A DNA stretch of 64,000 nucleotides from Berberis thunbergii (GCA_003290165.1 QNQO01007606.1:1-64000), one strand, 5' to 3'. Shown: positions 50,394 to 61,921, counted from the first letter of the stretch. Numbers and translations are program-made. Notes: generated by a model not told the origin, from the letters alone.

Positions 50394-51266
50394 ATGGACA
50401 CTCGCGGCAAAACGAATGCGGAATTTCGCAACGAGGTCAGTAAAATCCTAGCATGACATGAGTCCAGCTTCAATCAGGTGAACGCGGCCTTACAAGTGGT
50501 GTGAACCAAGCTTCAAGCTCTTAGAACCTCCAATGTCCCAAACACTAGCCCTTTCGATATTAACCCATTTGCATGTAAAGAATCCTCACAACCACATAAA
50601 TCTCGCTTTAACCAGATCAGCAACAAACCACATCAACACCTCAAATTATCCTTCCCAAAGTTCAACGGCAAAGACCCAATTGGCTGGATTTACGAGGCGG
50701 AACAATATTTTGATTTCAAAAATATTGTACTTGACCAACAAGTTCAGCTAGCCTCCTTCCATCTAGAAGACATTGCTCTACAGTGGCACAGGTCGTTGAC
50801 GAAATTTCGAGGACCACTCATATTAGAAGAGTTCACCAAAGTTGTACTACTCCGTTTTGGTCCAATGGATTACGAAGATCCGTCTGAGGCCTTAACTCGC
50901 ATGAAACAAACATCAATCGTGGCAGCTTATCAAGAAGCTTTCGAAAAACTCTCACACCAAGTTCACGACTTGCCCGAAAATTTTCTAATTGGTTGCTTTG
51001 TTGCTGGACTCCGAGACGACATCCGCCTAGAAGTGAAAATAAAAAAAAAACCATGTACTCTGGCGGATACGATAGGACTAGCTCGACTCATCGAGGAAAG
51101 AAACATAATGCAAAGAAAACCTAGCCAACAAATTCGTACCCCCTCATCAATAGTAACACATAGGACATCTTCCCACCCAACAGCAGGAGCGTTAGTTCCT
51201 CCACCAAGCCAACAGACGAATCAAAACTCAAATGTTCCGCCAGCAACATTCCATCAAATCACCAAT
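50394..51266 (+). pseudogene. G2 gag, 5' part
   Basis: Starts MDTRGKTNAEFRNEVSKILA, with TGA stops at 50454 and about 50501. The Retrotrans_gag domain follows: KLSFPKFNGKDPIGWIYEAE, FDFKNIVLDQQVQLASFHLE, QWHRSL and LRFGPMDYEDPSEALTRMKQ, then LPENFLIGCFVAGLRDDIRL near 51000. Gag forms the virus-like particle. Reading is open from 50796 until CACTA-3 interrupts it at the CAA target site. The 3' end of gag, with its zinc knuckle, is at 62497. Confidence 0.88.
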
Positions 51267-51294
51267 CAACACTACACCAAAAAGCCTGATTTGC

Positions 51295-51485
51295 TACACA
51301 GGGGTGGCCACGGTTCTAAGCCGTTGGTGTGTTTGCCACGGCTAAAAACCGTGGCTATAGTGCCCAACGGCTAAAAACCGTGGCTAAAAAAAGGCTTGGC
51401 CACGGTTCTAAACCGTTGATATGTTAGCCACGGCTATAAACCGTGGCTATAGGGAGAAACGGCCAAAAACCGTTGCTAAATCTAA
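51295..51485. repeat. Left subterminal palindrome array of CACTA-3
   Basis: Five or six units such as GCCACGGTTCTAAGCCGTTG and GCCACGGCTAAAAACCGTGG. Plus-strand open frames through it (ends of the 50796-51374 and 51443-52093 frames) are artefacts. Confidence 0.9.
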
Positions 51486-51489
51486 GGGT

Positions 51490-51975
51490 TTTGCACGTGG
51501 GCCGCATGCGTCAAGGGAGACTTACGCGCTCTGGCGAAAACATCTTTCCCGCTCGGGCGAAAACTGATTTCCCGCTTTGGCGAAAAAAATTGGGGAGAAT
51601 AATGGAGGTTGCGCGGTCATTGGGAGAGATTTTCGACCATTTTGCAGAGGAGAGATCGAGGAGGAGAGAAAATCAAAGTTTAAATCAAAGGAGGAGGAGG
51701 AGGAGAGGTTTGGCGCAGAGGAGAGATCGAGGAGGAGAGAGCTTCAGAGTCAGAAAGAGCTTGAAAATTTCACGGTTTGGTTTCGCCTCCTTCCATTTTC
51801 ATTTTAGGGTTCCATTTAAGATCTTCAAATGTGTTTATCTCCTGGTATCAATTTTAGGGTTCCATTTTAGGGTTTCATTTCATCACTGTTTCACACATTT
51901 TGATATCTTTTCAAGTATAGAATGCAATAAGTTGTTGACTTCACACTTTCTCTGGCATAATTTGCAGGACGAAGA
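51490..51975 (+). promoter_or_regulatory. CACTA-3 promoter-like region and leader
   Basis: A CACGTG G-box is at 51494-51499. Two exact TTTCCCGC motifs (consensus plant E2F site) are at 51545-51552 and 51568-51575, interleaved with three GGCGAAA motifs. A purine-rich leader (GAGGAGAGATCGAGGAGGAG, repeated at about 51645 and 51718) and TTTTAGGGTTCCATTT follow. No protein is supported here. CACTA-2 has a similar arrangement in mirror orientation. Function as a promoter is inferred from position and motifs only. Confidence 0.5.
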
Positions 51976-54606
51976 AACAGAAGCATTGAGTTGTCATTAC
52001 ATGGAGGTGGACCTCTTTCAACTGATTCAAGAGAAGCAAGGTGTTTCATGTTGGAAGAATTGGCTCTGGCTACAAAGAACTTCAGTGATATAAATTTGAT
52101 TGGAGTAGGAAAATTTGGGGAAGTTTATAAGGGTCTCCTTCAGGACGGCATGATTGTGGCCATTAAAAGGAGAGTTAGTGGACCTAGTCAGGAATTTATA
52201 GTAGAGGTAAGCAATATGTTTGATCTACATATAGAATAGTGTCTGTCAAAACAGGAGGAAATGAATAATATAGATAACAGGTTGAGTCATGGTTTCCATT
52301 TTGACCTGTTCAAAAAATGTTTTTGCTTGGAACTAGAATGTACCCTCAAACTATTTATTTATTTTTATTTTTTCCATGTTTAAGTTCGTGTGTGAAGCTT
52401 GATGAATTCATTTATTTGTTCCATCTAAACCTTAAATAATAGATTGGCATTTGGCAAGTTTATCGGAAAACCAGCTTATGTTTGTTTCTCTGATTCCAAG
52501 TTGTTCTTCCCTTAATTCCTGTTTCTCATATGTTAGACTGTTTTTATGAAGCTTTCTGATGTTTTTACCAATCTCTTTCCTTTCTTGTTTCCATGAGGAG
52601 CTGTATTTGTTCCTAAATATGACCATAATTAAGTTGTATCTATGTGTTTATTGATTACTGATTATCCATTTCATGCTTACATATTCTTTCAATTCATACA
52701 TTTGTTTTCCTTTTAATCCTGTTAATTTTGTTTTCCTCTTCATTAGCACGCCTTCAATAATTGAGACCGAATTTCCTATTAGGTACACTATCTGTCATCT
52801 ATTCGGCACCGAAATCTTGTGAGTCTTTTGGGCTACTGCCAGGAAAATGGTCAGCAAATGCTTATCTATGAATATATACACAATGGAAGTATATCCAGTC
52901 ACTTGTATGGTAATTATCTCCTTATTTCTCCACTTTTACTAAATTCTTTCAAAGTGATGAGTAGTAAAATTTTCACTAGCAGCGACAAATTTCTGTACCT
53001 CAAGTTCATTTAGGCATTCTTTCGCCATGTTGTGTATTCCTTTTTGAGTAGTTACTATATTGCACTGTGTTTGTTGAATCCTTTGAGAATAACTAGTTGG
53101 ACTTTATGTACCATCACCATTTGTGAGTAGTAAGGTAAACTCGTGTTTGAAGCCTTATGGGAAACTCTTCTCCTGCAATCAGGAAGAAGCATCTCTGTGT
53201 CCTGCACTTGTGATGCTAAATATTGGACTGTAGAATGCCAAGAATGAGTAGAGTGAATGGCAGTCGAGTTATAACAAAGATTCAGCCTATGATCCACTAA
53301 CTTACTCTTGACATGACAGAACCAGCATAGTGAAAGCATTAGTCAGCTATGTCATCCACTAACTATGGGTTGCCAAAACTTCAAGCGGCCATAACCATTG
53401 CACAAGCAAAAAAGAGAAAATAGAGGTAGGCACATCTGTAATACACCTAAGGTCCCTTGTCATGTGGATCCCATTTCATGCTCTACCTTTTTCTCTTTTG
53501 CTCATAAAATCTTTTCCTGTGAATACAGTGATTAAGAATGTAACTGACCACGAATTATGCAAATTTCCTTTTAGAATGCCTTCTTAAAAACTTTTGATTT
53601 TACTTGACAAATAGTTACTGAAGTTTCTTTGTTCTCTTATGTAGGTTCGGGTCAAGTCTCCAATGACAGGCTAGAATTCAAAAATAGACTTCCCATAGCC
53701 ATTGGTGCAGCTAAAGGTGATCCTTTCTGAAAACAATGAATATTGTTGATGGCTCCTAGGAATAACTTGTAGGTTTTAATATCCAAATACATGTCATAGT
53801 TTTCATCAAATTCTTTTCTATACTCCTGTAAGCATGGACAAGGATACTACACACATGGTTGTCTTTCATTCTAATCTTGGTTGTCATTCATTCATATGTC
53901 GATGTTATATACACATCTTGGTAACACCCATTTAATCTCCACCGGGGGTATCTCTATAGAAGGAATATTATATGAACAAACCATGTCAATAGATTAAGTT
54001 TGCTGATCACTAAGGATGTCATGCTCCACTTATTGCAAGTGGAATATGCAAATATAGACAACAAACCCTTGATGTCACTTCAGATGTACACGTGTCAACA
54101 TGTCAGTGGCTTAATCTATGAGTCAGAGAACTTGTACACGTGTCAAACACCAAAGCGTGTATTTGTCTCGATGCCCTGTAGCTTTAAATACACATTCCTC
54201 TTGTAGAGGGACGTAATTACGTATGAATTATCAAGCCCTTGAGTTATCACATTCACACTTTCCATACCGTTTTCAAAATTATTCTTTTATCTTATAAGCC
54301 ATATAGTATAGATATACTTTCTTTCTTTAGTGTGCTAGCCTCTTTGTTAGAAATTTAAGACATCTAAAGGCAACATATCTCAATGACATGGTGTTATTAA
54401 TTTTTCATGCAGGTTTGGCACACCTTCACGCCCTTAGTCCTCCTTTGATACATAAGAACTTCAAAACAGCCAATGTCCTTGTAGATGAGAACTTCATTAC
54501 TACTAAGGTCGCCGATGCAGGGCTCCGAAACTTGCTTGGTAGAGTTGAAGTTGTAGGTTCTTCATCTCGAATGGTGGCTGATGACATATTCCTAGCTTCA
54601 GAGTAA
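51976..54606 (+). pseudogene. Captured receptor-like kinase, N-lobe and part of C-lobe, four exons
   Basis: The exons have consensus splice sites. Exon 1 ends at 52206 (ARCFMLEELALATKNFSDIN; GVGKFGEVYKGLLQDGMIVA; IKRR). Exon 2 is 52783-52909 (YLSSIRHRNLVSLLGYCQEN; LIYEYIHNGSISSHLYG). Exon 3 is 53645-53716 (VSNDRLEFKNRLPIAIGAAK). Exon 4 is 54413-54606 (LAHLHALSPPLIHKNFKTAN; VLVDENF; VADAGLRNLLGRVEVVG). The Gly loop and VAIK Lys are present. The catalytic loop reads HKNFKTAN where active kinases have HRDxKxxN, and DFG reads DAG, so the parent was probably a pseudokinase. The frame stops (TAA) where the activation segment should continue with APE. It could be spliced to a truncated protein. Confidence 0.85.
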
Positions 54607-55465
54607 AGTCTTCTTTAACCTCTTCAACTTCTGTTGCATTTGGGTATGGAACTCTGTATTTTCTTATGCACTAAGACACGTATGTTCCAAGCAGTGCATG
54701 AGCGTAATGGCATCAAAACAAATCATAAATAATGAAGTGTAGCGTTTTTTAGTATGATCACGTTCAAGTTAGCCAAATGAACCTCAGTTTATGTCATGTT
54801 GGCATTTCAGAAATATTAATGATGATCATGCATACATTTATTTGCCTGTTTGCCATGGTGTTCTGTTTATTTGCATAGAAATATTAATGATGATCATGCA
54901 TACATTTAGAAGAGAAATAGAGAAAATAAGAGTCACAAATGCAGGAAAACCATGTTAGAATCCATGGAAAACATATAGAATTTGATTAGAATTTAGTCCT
55001 ATACTACATAAATGGGTTCATTGGATCTGAGCAATAATAGACCCTGGATCTGAGCAATAAAAATTGCAGTACATGATCCTACCAATGGATGAATACCAAT
55101 GTGCATCAATATTCATCCAACAGTGTACACCATGATCCTACCAATGATGTATAGCATTATAAACATCTAAAAATCAGCACATAGAGTCAAACCCCATTAA
55201 ATCCGCCACGAGATACACATCAGGGTGAGATTGTCAAAACTCTACACCCCAAGAGAGCTAGCAGAATTTACACTAACAAATATCTGAACAATAAAAATTG
55301 CAGTACATGTATATACCCAATGTTGAAGAACAAGTCAAAGAGAAAAAAAAGAGTAAACTTGTTGGGTTGTGTCAAATTCTACTCTTGGAGGTATTGTACT
55401 TGTACCAAGATAACCTTATATGAACTACTTGCACTTATTATTTCCAAATTTTTGTTCTACTCTAT
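54607..55465. other. CACTA-3 interior, non-coding
   Basis: AT-rich. Short direct repeats are visible: AGAAATATTAATGATGATCA at 54810 and 54879, and AATAAAAATTGCAGTACATG at 55055 and 55289. No coding piece was recognised. Confidence 0.5.
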
Positions 55466-55469
55466 TAAT

Positions 55470-55768
55470 AGGGGATTGAAATGTATGGACTGGAGAATTG
55501 GGCAGAAGTGGCAGAGCATGTGGGCACAAAGAGTTGTGCTGAGTGCATTCTGCACTACAGAAGAGCCTACCTAGAATCCCCACAGTTCCCTCTTCCGGTA
55601 TGATATTTTTATTTTCTGTAAGTATGTAAACAAACCATGACTTGAAATTAACATGCCATTTATTTCTTATTATTTGTATACCTTTTAGGACATGACTAGT
55701 GTTACGGGGAAGAACAGAAGTGAGCTTCTTGCGATGGCTAAAGAACAAGATAAGAGCAAGAAAGGTTA
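55470..55768 (+). pseudogene. Captured ADA2 transcriptional adaptor exons (SANT region)
   Basis: Exon one (about 55471-55597) reads EMYGLENWAEVAEHVGTKSC, then YLESPQFPLP. Exon two (about 55690-55764) reads DMTSVTGKNRSELLAMAKEQ, then DKSKKG, followed by a donor-like GTTAG. This is the SANT domain and adjoining GKNRxELLAMA block of plant ADA2, the SAGA coactivator subunit that partners the histone acetyltransferase GCN5. Its ZZ finger and SWIRM domain are missing. A plus-strand frame through exon one in another phase is an artefact. Confidence 0.82.
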
Positions 55769-55799
55769 GACTTCTTTGTATTCAGTACATTCACTACTT

Positions 55800-57972
55800 A
55801 GGTATTTTGTGGATGAGGTTAAGGATAAGAGTGCAAAAGATATTGACGTAAGTGCTTGGCAGCATGAATATATCAGTGACCTTCATGAACAGGAGAATGG
55901 GTATGTAGTACCTTTAATTGTATGCCATATTCTTGGGAAGTTATTACTGAACAGAAGTTATTAGAATAGTAGTGTTAAATGTTAAAAATACTGGCGGTGA
56001 TGATAATAGATGTGACTGGTAATAATAACTGCAAAGTAGCTTGTCAGGATGGTGAAACATGTATCTGAGGTTTTAGAAAATCCTTATAAAGGTGTTTCCA
56101 CATTTCTGTTATGTTAATGACCAGCGAATGCTTGAAGGAAACATATTTTGAGTCTTACTGAAGGAAACATACATCCCTCTTTCACTAAAAGCCACTTGTA
56201 AGTGAGTAAACATATTTTGAGTCAAGGTTTAAAGTTTTGTTTTCAAATGATGTGAAATTGATTTTCTGGTCTGCCTCACCCTACTGCATCATGAATGTTG
56301 TCTCCACTGTTATCTGTTCCTTGTATATCTATTTCTGCCAGGCTGTTCCGTATGCATTTTATCTTCCCTCGACTACCTATAATCAGATCATGTCATGTGA
56401 ATAAGACACAAGTATTTATTTTTTCAAGCAGCACGTGTTTTTTGGTTCCATGGTATTTTACATAAGAAGAGTATAAGATTGTTTTCTAGAAAGGCAGCTC
56501 CTCATGCCTTTCTGTTACCTGGTTTTAACTTCAGTTCTTGCTCCATTAAGGTATGCATAGTTTCTAGAGGGTCTCTCGAGTCCAAAAGAGTATATGATGG
56601 GCTATTGTTTGTCAAGAATATTCTTCTCCTTACTGAGATGATTACTGACTTGTCTAATGTGCTAAACACCTTTTCTGCTTTAGAGGGAAGCAACCAATTT
56701 CTTACTGTTTAGCTATCAGTACCCTATCCTAGCTTCATTATTTCTTATGCTATTTTCTTATCCTTTGTTACTTCTATTTTTATTTCCACAATTATTCTCT
56801 ATGAATGGTTTCTATATCAACAAGCCAGTTGAGTGAAGTTCTCCTCATGTGTATATATTACTCTGTTCTTAATCGACGCAATATTATTCATAAAAGATTC
56901 CCCAATTTATTTCCCTCTACACTGTTTTATCATATACGTAAAGTGGCTTGAAAACATCTCAGCTCCCAAACCAATTCAATAAAGCAAGTACGGGATAGTT
57001 TCTACTTTTGCATAAACTTGCTTTTGGGAGCGAAAGATGTTGAAAGAGTATAATAGAGAAAATCATGGAACAGTTGAGTAATGCGTGCTAATGGAATAAC
57101 CACATTATTTCTTAAATTACCAAATTACCCAATGTAAGTGTTGCTACTTAAATTTCTTGGGGTTTCTAATGAATAATCAGAATTGGTTGAACGTGAATCT
57201 ACCCCTACTAGCCTAGTTATAAGCAGAGATGAAGAAAACCCTCCAACCCAGATATACTAAGTCAGGTTTGCACTGCTTTTATTATTTATTATGTATTTGG
57301 CTTTAAAAAATTTATCCATAATAAAGGTACAAAAAATTAAAAGAGATTGGAATGAGAGTGGGGAAAACATTCCCCACCTTGAGGTTGAAGATGACCATTT
57401 AGATAACCAATAGGATAGACATCATTGCAAAATTCCTGTTCTTCATTTTCTCCCTTATCACTTTTGGAAAATTTTCTCGAGAAATATTTCCTTTGAACCA
57501 AACACACCCCGAGTTCCTATTATCTTTTAATGCTTTGCCTTTTGATTTTCTTTGCAAGGCAATTTCAATGTACCTCTAGTAGCTTGAAAAAGTGTTCTAG
57601 TTGTCTGCCTGCAGTGTTTAGGTACATTTTATAGATGACACATGCTTGTGAGGCTGCTCATATTTCATGCTAAACAGTCAAAGGTACTTGTCAAATTTTA
57701 ATAATAACTTTCGATTAGGAAGAAGGAATCTGATGTACTGATAATTGCCTTTTCTATGTTCGTTTAACGTATTGTGTTGACCATAATGACAAGTACTGTG
57801 ATTCCCCATGTTCACTAGAGTTCTTTGGTGTTGATGTCTTTGTTGCTCGTGTTACTTATTATCTGGAATCTGAAAATTACTTTTGATCTTAAACAGGTCT
57901 GATTGTGGTATGTTCATGATCAAGTACAGTGACTTTTACAGCAGAGGTTTGAGGCTCATTTTTAAGCAGGTA
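55800..57972 (+). pseudogene. Captured ULP1-type SUMO protease exons
   Basis: Exon A (55801-55902) reads YFVDEVKDKSAKDIDVSAWQ, then HEYISDLHEQENG. After an intron of about 2 kb, exon B (57896 to about 57970) reads SDCGMFMIKYSDFYSRGLRL. Plant ULP1/ESD4 proteases have xQxNGxDCGMFxxKYxDFYSRGL, with the catalytic Cys in DCG and Gln in the preceding loop. The join at ENG|DCG preserves the active-site Cys. The catalytic His and Asp of the upstream exons and the C-terminal helix are missing, so no activity is expected. The intron holds further open frames without recognisable domains (for example 56479-56712). Confidence 0.8.
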
Positions 57973-58429
57973 GCTATGAATTTAAAAAGTGTAGTTTCCA
58001 GCTTTATTCATTTATTTACGTTGTTCCTTGCATTATTTAAAAGGACAAATGCAATAGTATGTTGCCCACAAGTAGTAGAGTTTTCGGCTGATTTTTTTTA
58101 ATATGATGGTTTCTCCACAATGAAGATCATCCCACAAGTAGGAAAAAGTGTAGTTTCCAGATTTTTTTTAATATGATGGTTTCTAACAAACTCATCAAGT
58201 TGCGATAGGGAATTAGTTTTGATATCTTTTAACAAGTCTAGCTTTTGAGGAAAAATATTGGCTAGTTAATGTTTTTTTTTACTATTGCATATTTTTTTCC
58301 ACTCAAGTGCGAAATGAATACTATACTTTCTGGTAACAATACCTTTAGCTGTTGGTAATTAGAATAATTTCAGGAAATGTTACTCATCAAAAGAGAGATC
58401 CTAGATTTTCAAGTGTTTCTTTTGTTATT

Positions 58430-58790
58430 ATTTGGCAGCAATGATTGGCAGAGGTGGGTGCTGGAACGGGGTGCTGGCAGGGCACTCTGCTGTAAAACAG
58501 AGTGTCCCCTGTTTTTCGGGGGGCAGGGAGAGCGTGCGGCCTGGACTGCGGTGTGGCAGTGGCGAGATGGTGGACGGACGCTGTCGCGCAGCAGTGCGCT
58601 GTTTACGCAGCAGTGCGGGCTGTCCTGTTTCAGTGCTGCTTGCGCACGCACTCTGACTGAAACTTGCTGCGGCCTGGGCTGACTGCGAACTGGCTGCTGC
58701 GGCCTGGATTGGCTGCGGCTTGTTTGCTGTGGTTTGGTGAGGCAGTGTCGAGATGGTGAGAGGGTATCTGGACGCTGTTGCGCAGCAGTT
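58430..58790. repeat. GC-rich linker block in CACTA-3, first
   Basis: About 350 bp of strongly GC-rich sequence in AT-rich surroundings, built from imperfect repeats such as GCAGCAGTGCG, GGCTGCTGCGGCCTGG and GGCACTCTGC. Several overlapping open frames across it on both strands are composition artefacts. It sits between the ULP1 exon and an unnamed exon. Confidence 0.7.
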
Positions 58791-58794
58791 TCAG

Positions 58795-59125
58795 CATGAA
58801 GTTTTCAGCGGGGACCGTGTTAAGGACAAGCAGCGTAGTAGGAGTTCCTTTGTGGTGGACATGGATAAGAAGCTCGCAGCAGAAAATCTCTTATGCGAGT
58901 TGTCTTCACAACATGGAGCTATTATGAGACAGGTAAATTTCAGCTTAGTTATGTATTTCGCATTTCAGAAGTATTTCCTTTCTTTGCATTAGTCATTCTC
59001 TACCTAAATGGTGGAGATATACATAAAACTGGCAGAACTAGAAACAAAATTAGGACTTTTAGATACACATGCCGATCGCTTGACGGGTCTGTACGAATTC
59101 ATTGGACCTTTTGCCAATTTTAGTT
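58795..59125 (+). pseudogene. Two exon-like pieces of an unidentified coiled-coil protein
   Basis: The first (58805-58932) reads DKQRSRSSFVVDMDKKLAAE, then NLLCELSSQHGAIMRQ, and ends at a GTAAAT donor. The second (about 59010-59125) reads VEIYIKLAELETKLGLLDTH, then ADRLTGLYEFIGPFANFSF. They look like real exons of one helical protein, but I do not recognise it. Confidence 0.35.
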
Positions 59126-59147
59126 TCATGCTGGACTCAACAACCTA

Positions 59148-59152
<5 letters not shown>

Positions 59153-59185
<33 letters not shown>
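59153..59185. repeat. (AT)n microsatellite
   Basis: About 16 uninterrupted AT units inside CACTA-3. Confidence 0.95.
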
Positions 59186-59189
<4 letters not shown>

Positions 59190-59844
59190 CATAAGCCATT
59201 TATGCTTTTAATTCTAGTATAATCACCATCATGGCAATCAAGATGATAAGAGAGTTCCAAGAATGCAGGTGTATAGTAAATTGTAAATCAGTGAATAAGT
59301 TATCATTCTGAATTTTCTGTGTTTGTTACCAACTAGTAGTAATATAATTGAAGAAAGGCCTACGTATAGATGAGTACTTTATTTGGACACTCATATCAGC
59401 TTCTGAATAATCCAAGTTATCATTACTTGGAAGTCTGAATTACCTAAAATGTATTAAAATCAAATTTTTTTTGTAGTCTATACATATCTCATACTTTTGT
59501 TTTGAGAACACTTTTGTTTAGTCAACAAAATTGCTATGGATGATTGTTTTACTTGTGCTACCACAGGGATTATTACTGATGGAGAAATGTAGGCTTTGCT
59601 TCAGGCGTAGACAAAATGATGTTTTCCAGTCTCTTGAGGCACTTTTTCTTCAAATTCAATGCTAGTCTAGAAATTGCTAATATTCTTCATTTTTAGAGTG
59701 TCTCCGTTAGTCAGTATTTGACAGGCATTTTTTTGTTTATTCCAGTGTCAATAGGATGTCATGTCCTGAATTGATATGCAAAAGACTAGATGAAGCGATA
59801 TGAAGAAAAGAAACAAATCCATATGATCTCTTTCACCTATGGCT

Positions 59845-60345
59845 GACAAATGCAAAGCTTCGAAGATTGGTAGCACAAATTCATACATTTTATGAATCTG
59901 TAGGTTAATCTGATTATGGTTGAAGTTTCTATTTGCTGAATGATTATTTCATTGCTCATGATAAGAGACCTTTCTTCCGATCAGGATTCTTATGATTTCG
60001 TCTTTACAGGTTGGTAATATGATTCAAGCAGAATCTGATCCCCAGAAGAGGGATGAATATCTGCAAAGGTTGATGGAACTCCCAAATCAGGTAAATTCTC
60101 CACTTGTACATATTTTAGGTGGTGAAGTTGAAAGTCAAAACTCTTAGGATTTTTTATATACTGAATTCGTGCCTGGATCACTTTGTGCTATACTTCTTTA
60201 GCTCTCAACCTTGTCAATCGATTGTTCATGGTCTTAATTAGAAGGTTTTCCTGCAGAAATAGCCTGACATCATTGGGCAGGCACGCCTTAGTGTAAATTT
60301 CTGAAGGAACAAGATGTGATCAGGACTGTGCTTAACATATTGCAG
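59845..60345 (+). pseudogene. Captured exportin-1 (XPO1/CRM1) exons
   Basis: Three consecutive pieces are present. The first (59855-59903) reads LVAQIHTFYESVG. The second (60010-60090) reads VGNMIQAESDPQKRDEYLQR, then LMELPNQ. The third (60255-60345) contains IIGQARLSV, then EQDVIRTVLNILQ, with stops. Plant XPO1 has QIHTFYESVGHMIQAESDPQKRDEYLQRLM, then KWAEIIGQARQSVDFLKDQDVIRTVLNILQ, within the HEAT repeats of this nuclear export receptor. The first two introns are retained. The third exon is the most damaged. Confidence 0.85.
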
Positions 60346-60488
60346 GTATGCCTTAGTGCCATTCTCTTTTTAAAGTGCCACGTTGTTATCAGTGTGTTAT
60401 CACCACATTATGATAATTTGATACCTTTATAGTGAATGAATGGACTTGCATCATAGCTACAATTTTAATTTTGTGAAGAAAGGCAAAC

Positions 60489-60765
60489 TCATAGACCTTG
60501 CTAGCAAGCAAGAAGGGTGGCCATTGTATTAGTTTCAAGCTAGGATCTGATGTATACGGAACTAGCAATAGATCCATCTCCCTGGAGTAAAGAAGCAACC
60601 CAGTTAATTCTAAGTAGAACCAAAGAGCAAAATATCTTGATCTTATTAGAGGCCTTTCCTGTCATTTATGAGATCCTCTTCCCGGAAACTACATATCACC
60701 TCGTTCCATAACTGAGCAAACTTTGCAGCTTCAGTTCTCCTGCTTGCTGAAACCTGCGAAGATGA
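60489..60765 (-). pseudogene. Captured callose synthase (glucan synthase-like) exons, antisense to CACTA-3
   Basis: Minus strand: about 60660-60760 reads [20 protein letters not shown] followed by REEDLIN. Then 60505-60580 reads [20 protein letters not shown] followed by [10 protein letters not shown]. Plant callose synthases have AAxFAPxWNEIIxxLREEDYIxNREMDLLLxP, then [15 protein letters not shown], in the cytosolic region before the catalytic domain. Exon order is correct on the minus strand, which is opposite to all other named pieces of CACTA-3. The membrane and catalytic parts are absent. Confidence 0.82.
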
Positions 60766-61185
60766 CAGAATTCACACATTGCTTGATGGATCATTTTGAC
60801 CATTAAATTGAATGCATCTAATTATATGGTTGTTGTGTACCACTCTGAATTAGACTTTTGGTACCACTCTGTAAACTACACATAATTATATGGTTGTTGT
60901 GTAATGTGAGAAGACTATTCAATTGGGTAGAATTTTAAATATGTTGAAAACAACAAGATGACAAAGGGAAGATTTATAGGTGATAATTATCAACAATGTA
61001 TTTTATAGGTGATAACTTAGCTATGTATTTTTTTGCTTTGGGCATCTCTGTATTTTTTATTTGCAAAGTTGGTTTTACTTCTACTTGTGTTTGTACCGTC
61101 TTCTCCTACTTGCGATGTTGTATATTTACGGTTTGTCATATGTTGGGTTATGGTTTGGTGTTTAATGGTTCAGTAGTTGTCTTTC
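60766..61185. other. CACTA-3 interior, no gene seen
   Basis: AT-rich, with a short duplicated segment (CATCTAATTATATGGTTG-like at 60815 and 60883). No recognisable exon. Confidence 0.45.
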
Positions 61186-61189
61186 TGTT

Positions 61190-61560
61190 GGATCAATCTA
61201 GTTTTTCAGCTTTGTGGCTGCGAGGTTTGGGGATTATGGCAGCTTTCGCAGTCCGGGAAATGGCGATATTCTGCGAGTCTCTCTGCTGCTCGCAGGGGCA
61301 GATGCTGTGTGGTTTAGGCAGAGCTCTCTGCTGATCTGCTGTTGCTGTTCTGCTGATCTGCTGCTGCTGCTGATCCGCTGTTGCTGTTCTGCTGTTGCTG
61401 ATGCGCGGTTGCTGCGCTGCGTGTTGATGCGACGGCTGCGGTGCTATTTTCTGCTGCTGCTGATGCGCGGCTTTGTTGCTGCTGGGATACATTGCAGTTG
61501 TTTTGTCGCAGCGTTGACATGCTGAGATGCGGCGTCATGTGGTTGGCGCGTGTGTTCGCC
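61190..61560. repeat. CTG-rich GC block in CACTA-3, second
   Basis: Imperfect repeats of CTGCTGATCTGCTGTTGCTG, GATGCGCGG and related units over about 350 bp. Poly-Gln, Ala and Cys-rich open frames on both strands are products of the repeat. Composition resembles the block at 58430-58790. Confidence 0.75.
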
Positions 61561-61880
61561 GGTTGATTTAGGCACTACGGTGTCATTTCGGGATTTGCTT
61601 TCTAATTATTAGTCTATCTCAGATTGTATTATCTTTCCAATTATTGTTTACTTAAGTGAAACCTAATTGCCTATTTGGATGATCATCTCAATTTGTTGGT
61701 CTTCTTCTTTAGTAATTCTGGTCGTATTAATTCCACTTATTGATTATTCTCAAATGTGCATTTATTCTCAAAGTAAAATTAACACATTAAAAACATAATC
61801 TTCTCTTTATTATATGTTGTTTAACTTCAAAAATACTTCTAAAACAATTTTGACTCAATGACTCAAAGTCATTTGATAGG

Positions 61881-61921
<41 letters not shown>

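Noticed and set aside
58377..58682. Overlapping 70-100 codon frames on both strands in the GC-rich block
   Set aside because: Frames are open in several phases because of composition. The peptides have no domain, and a neighbouring GC-rich block behaves the same way.
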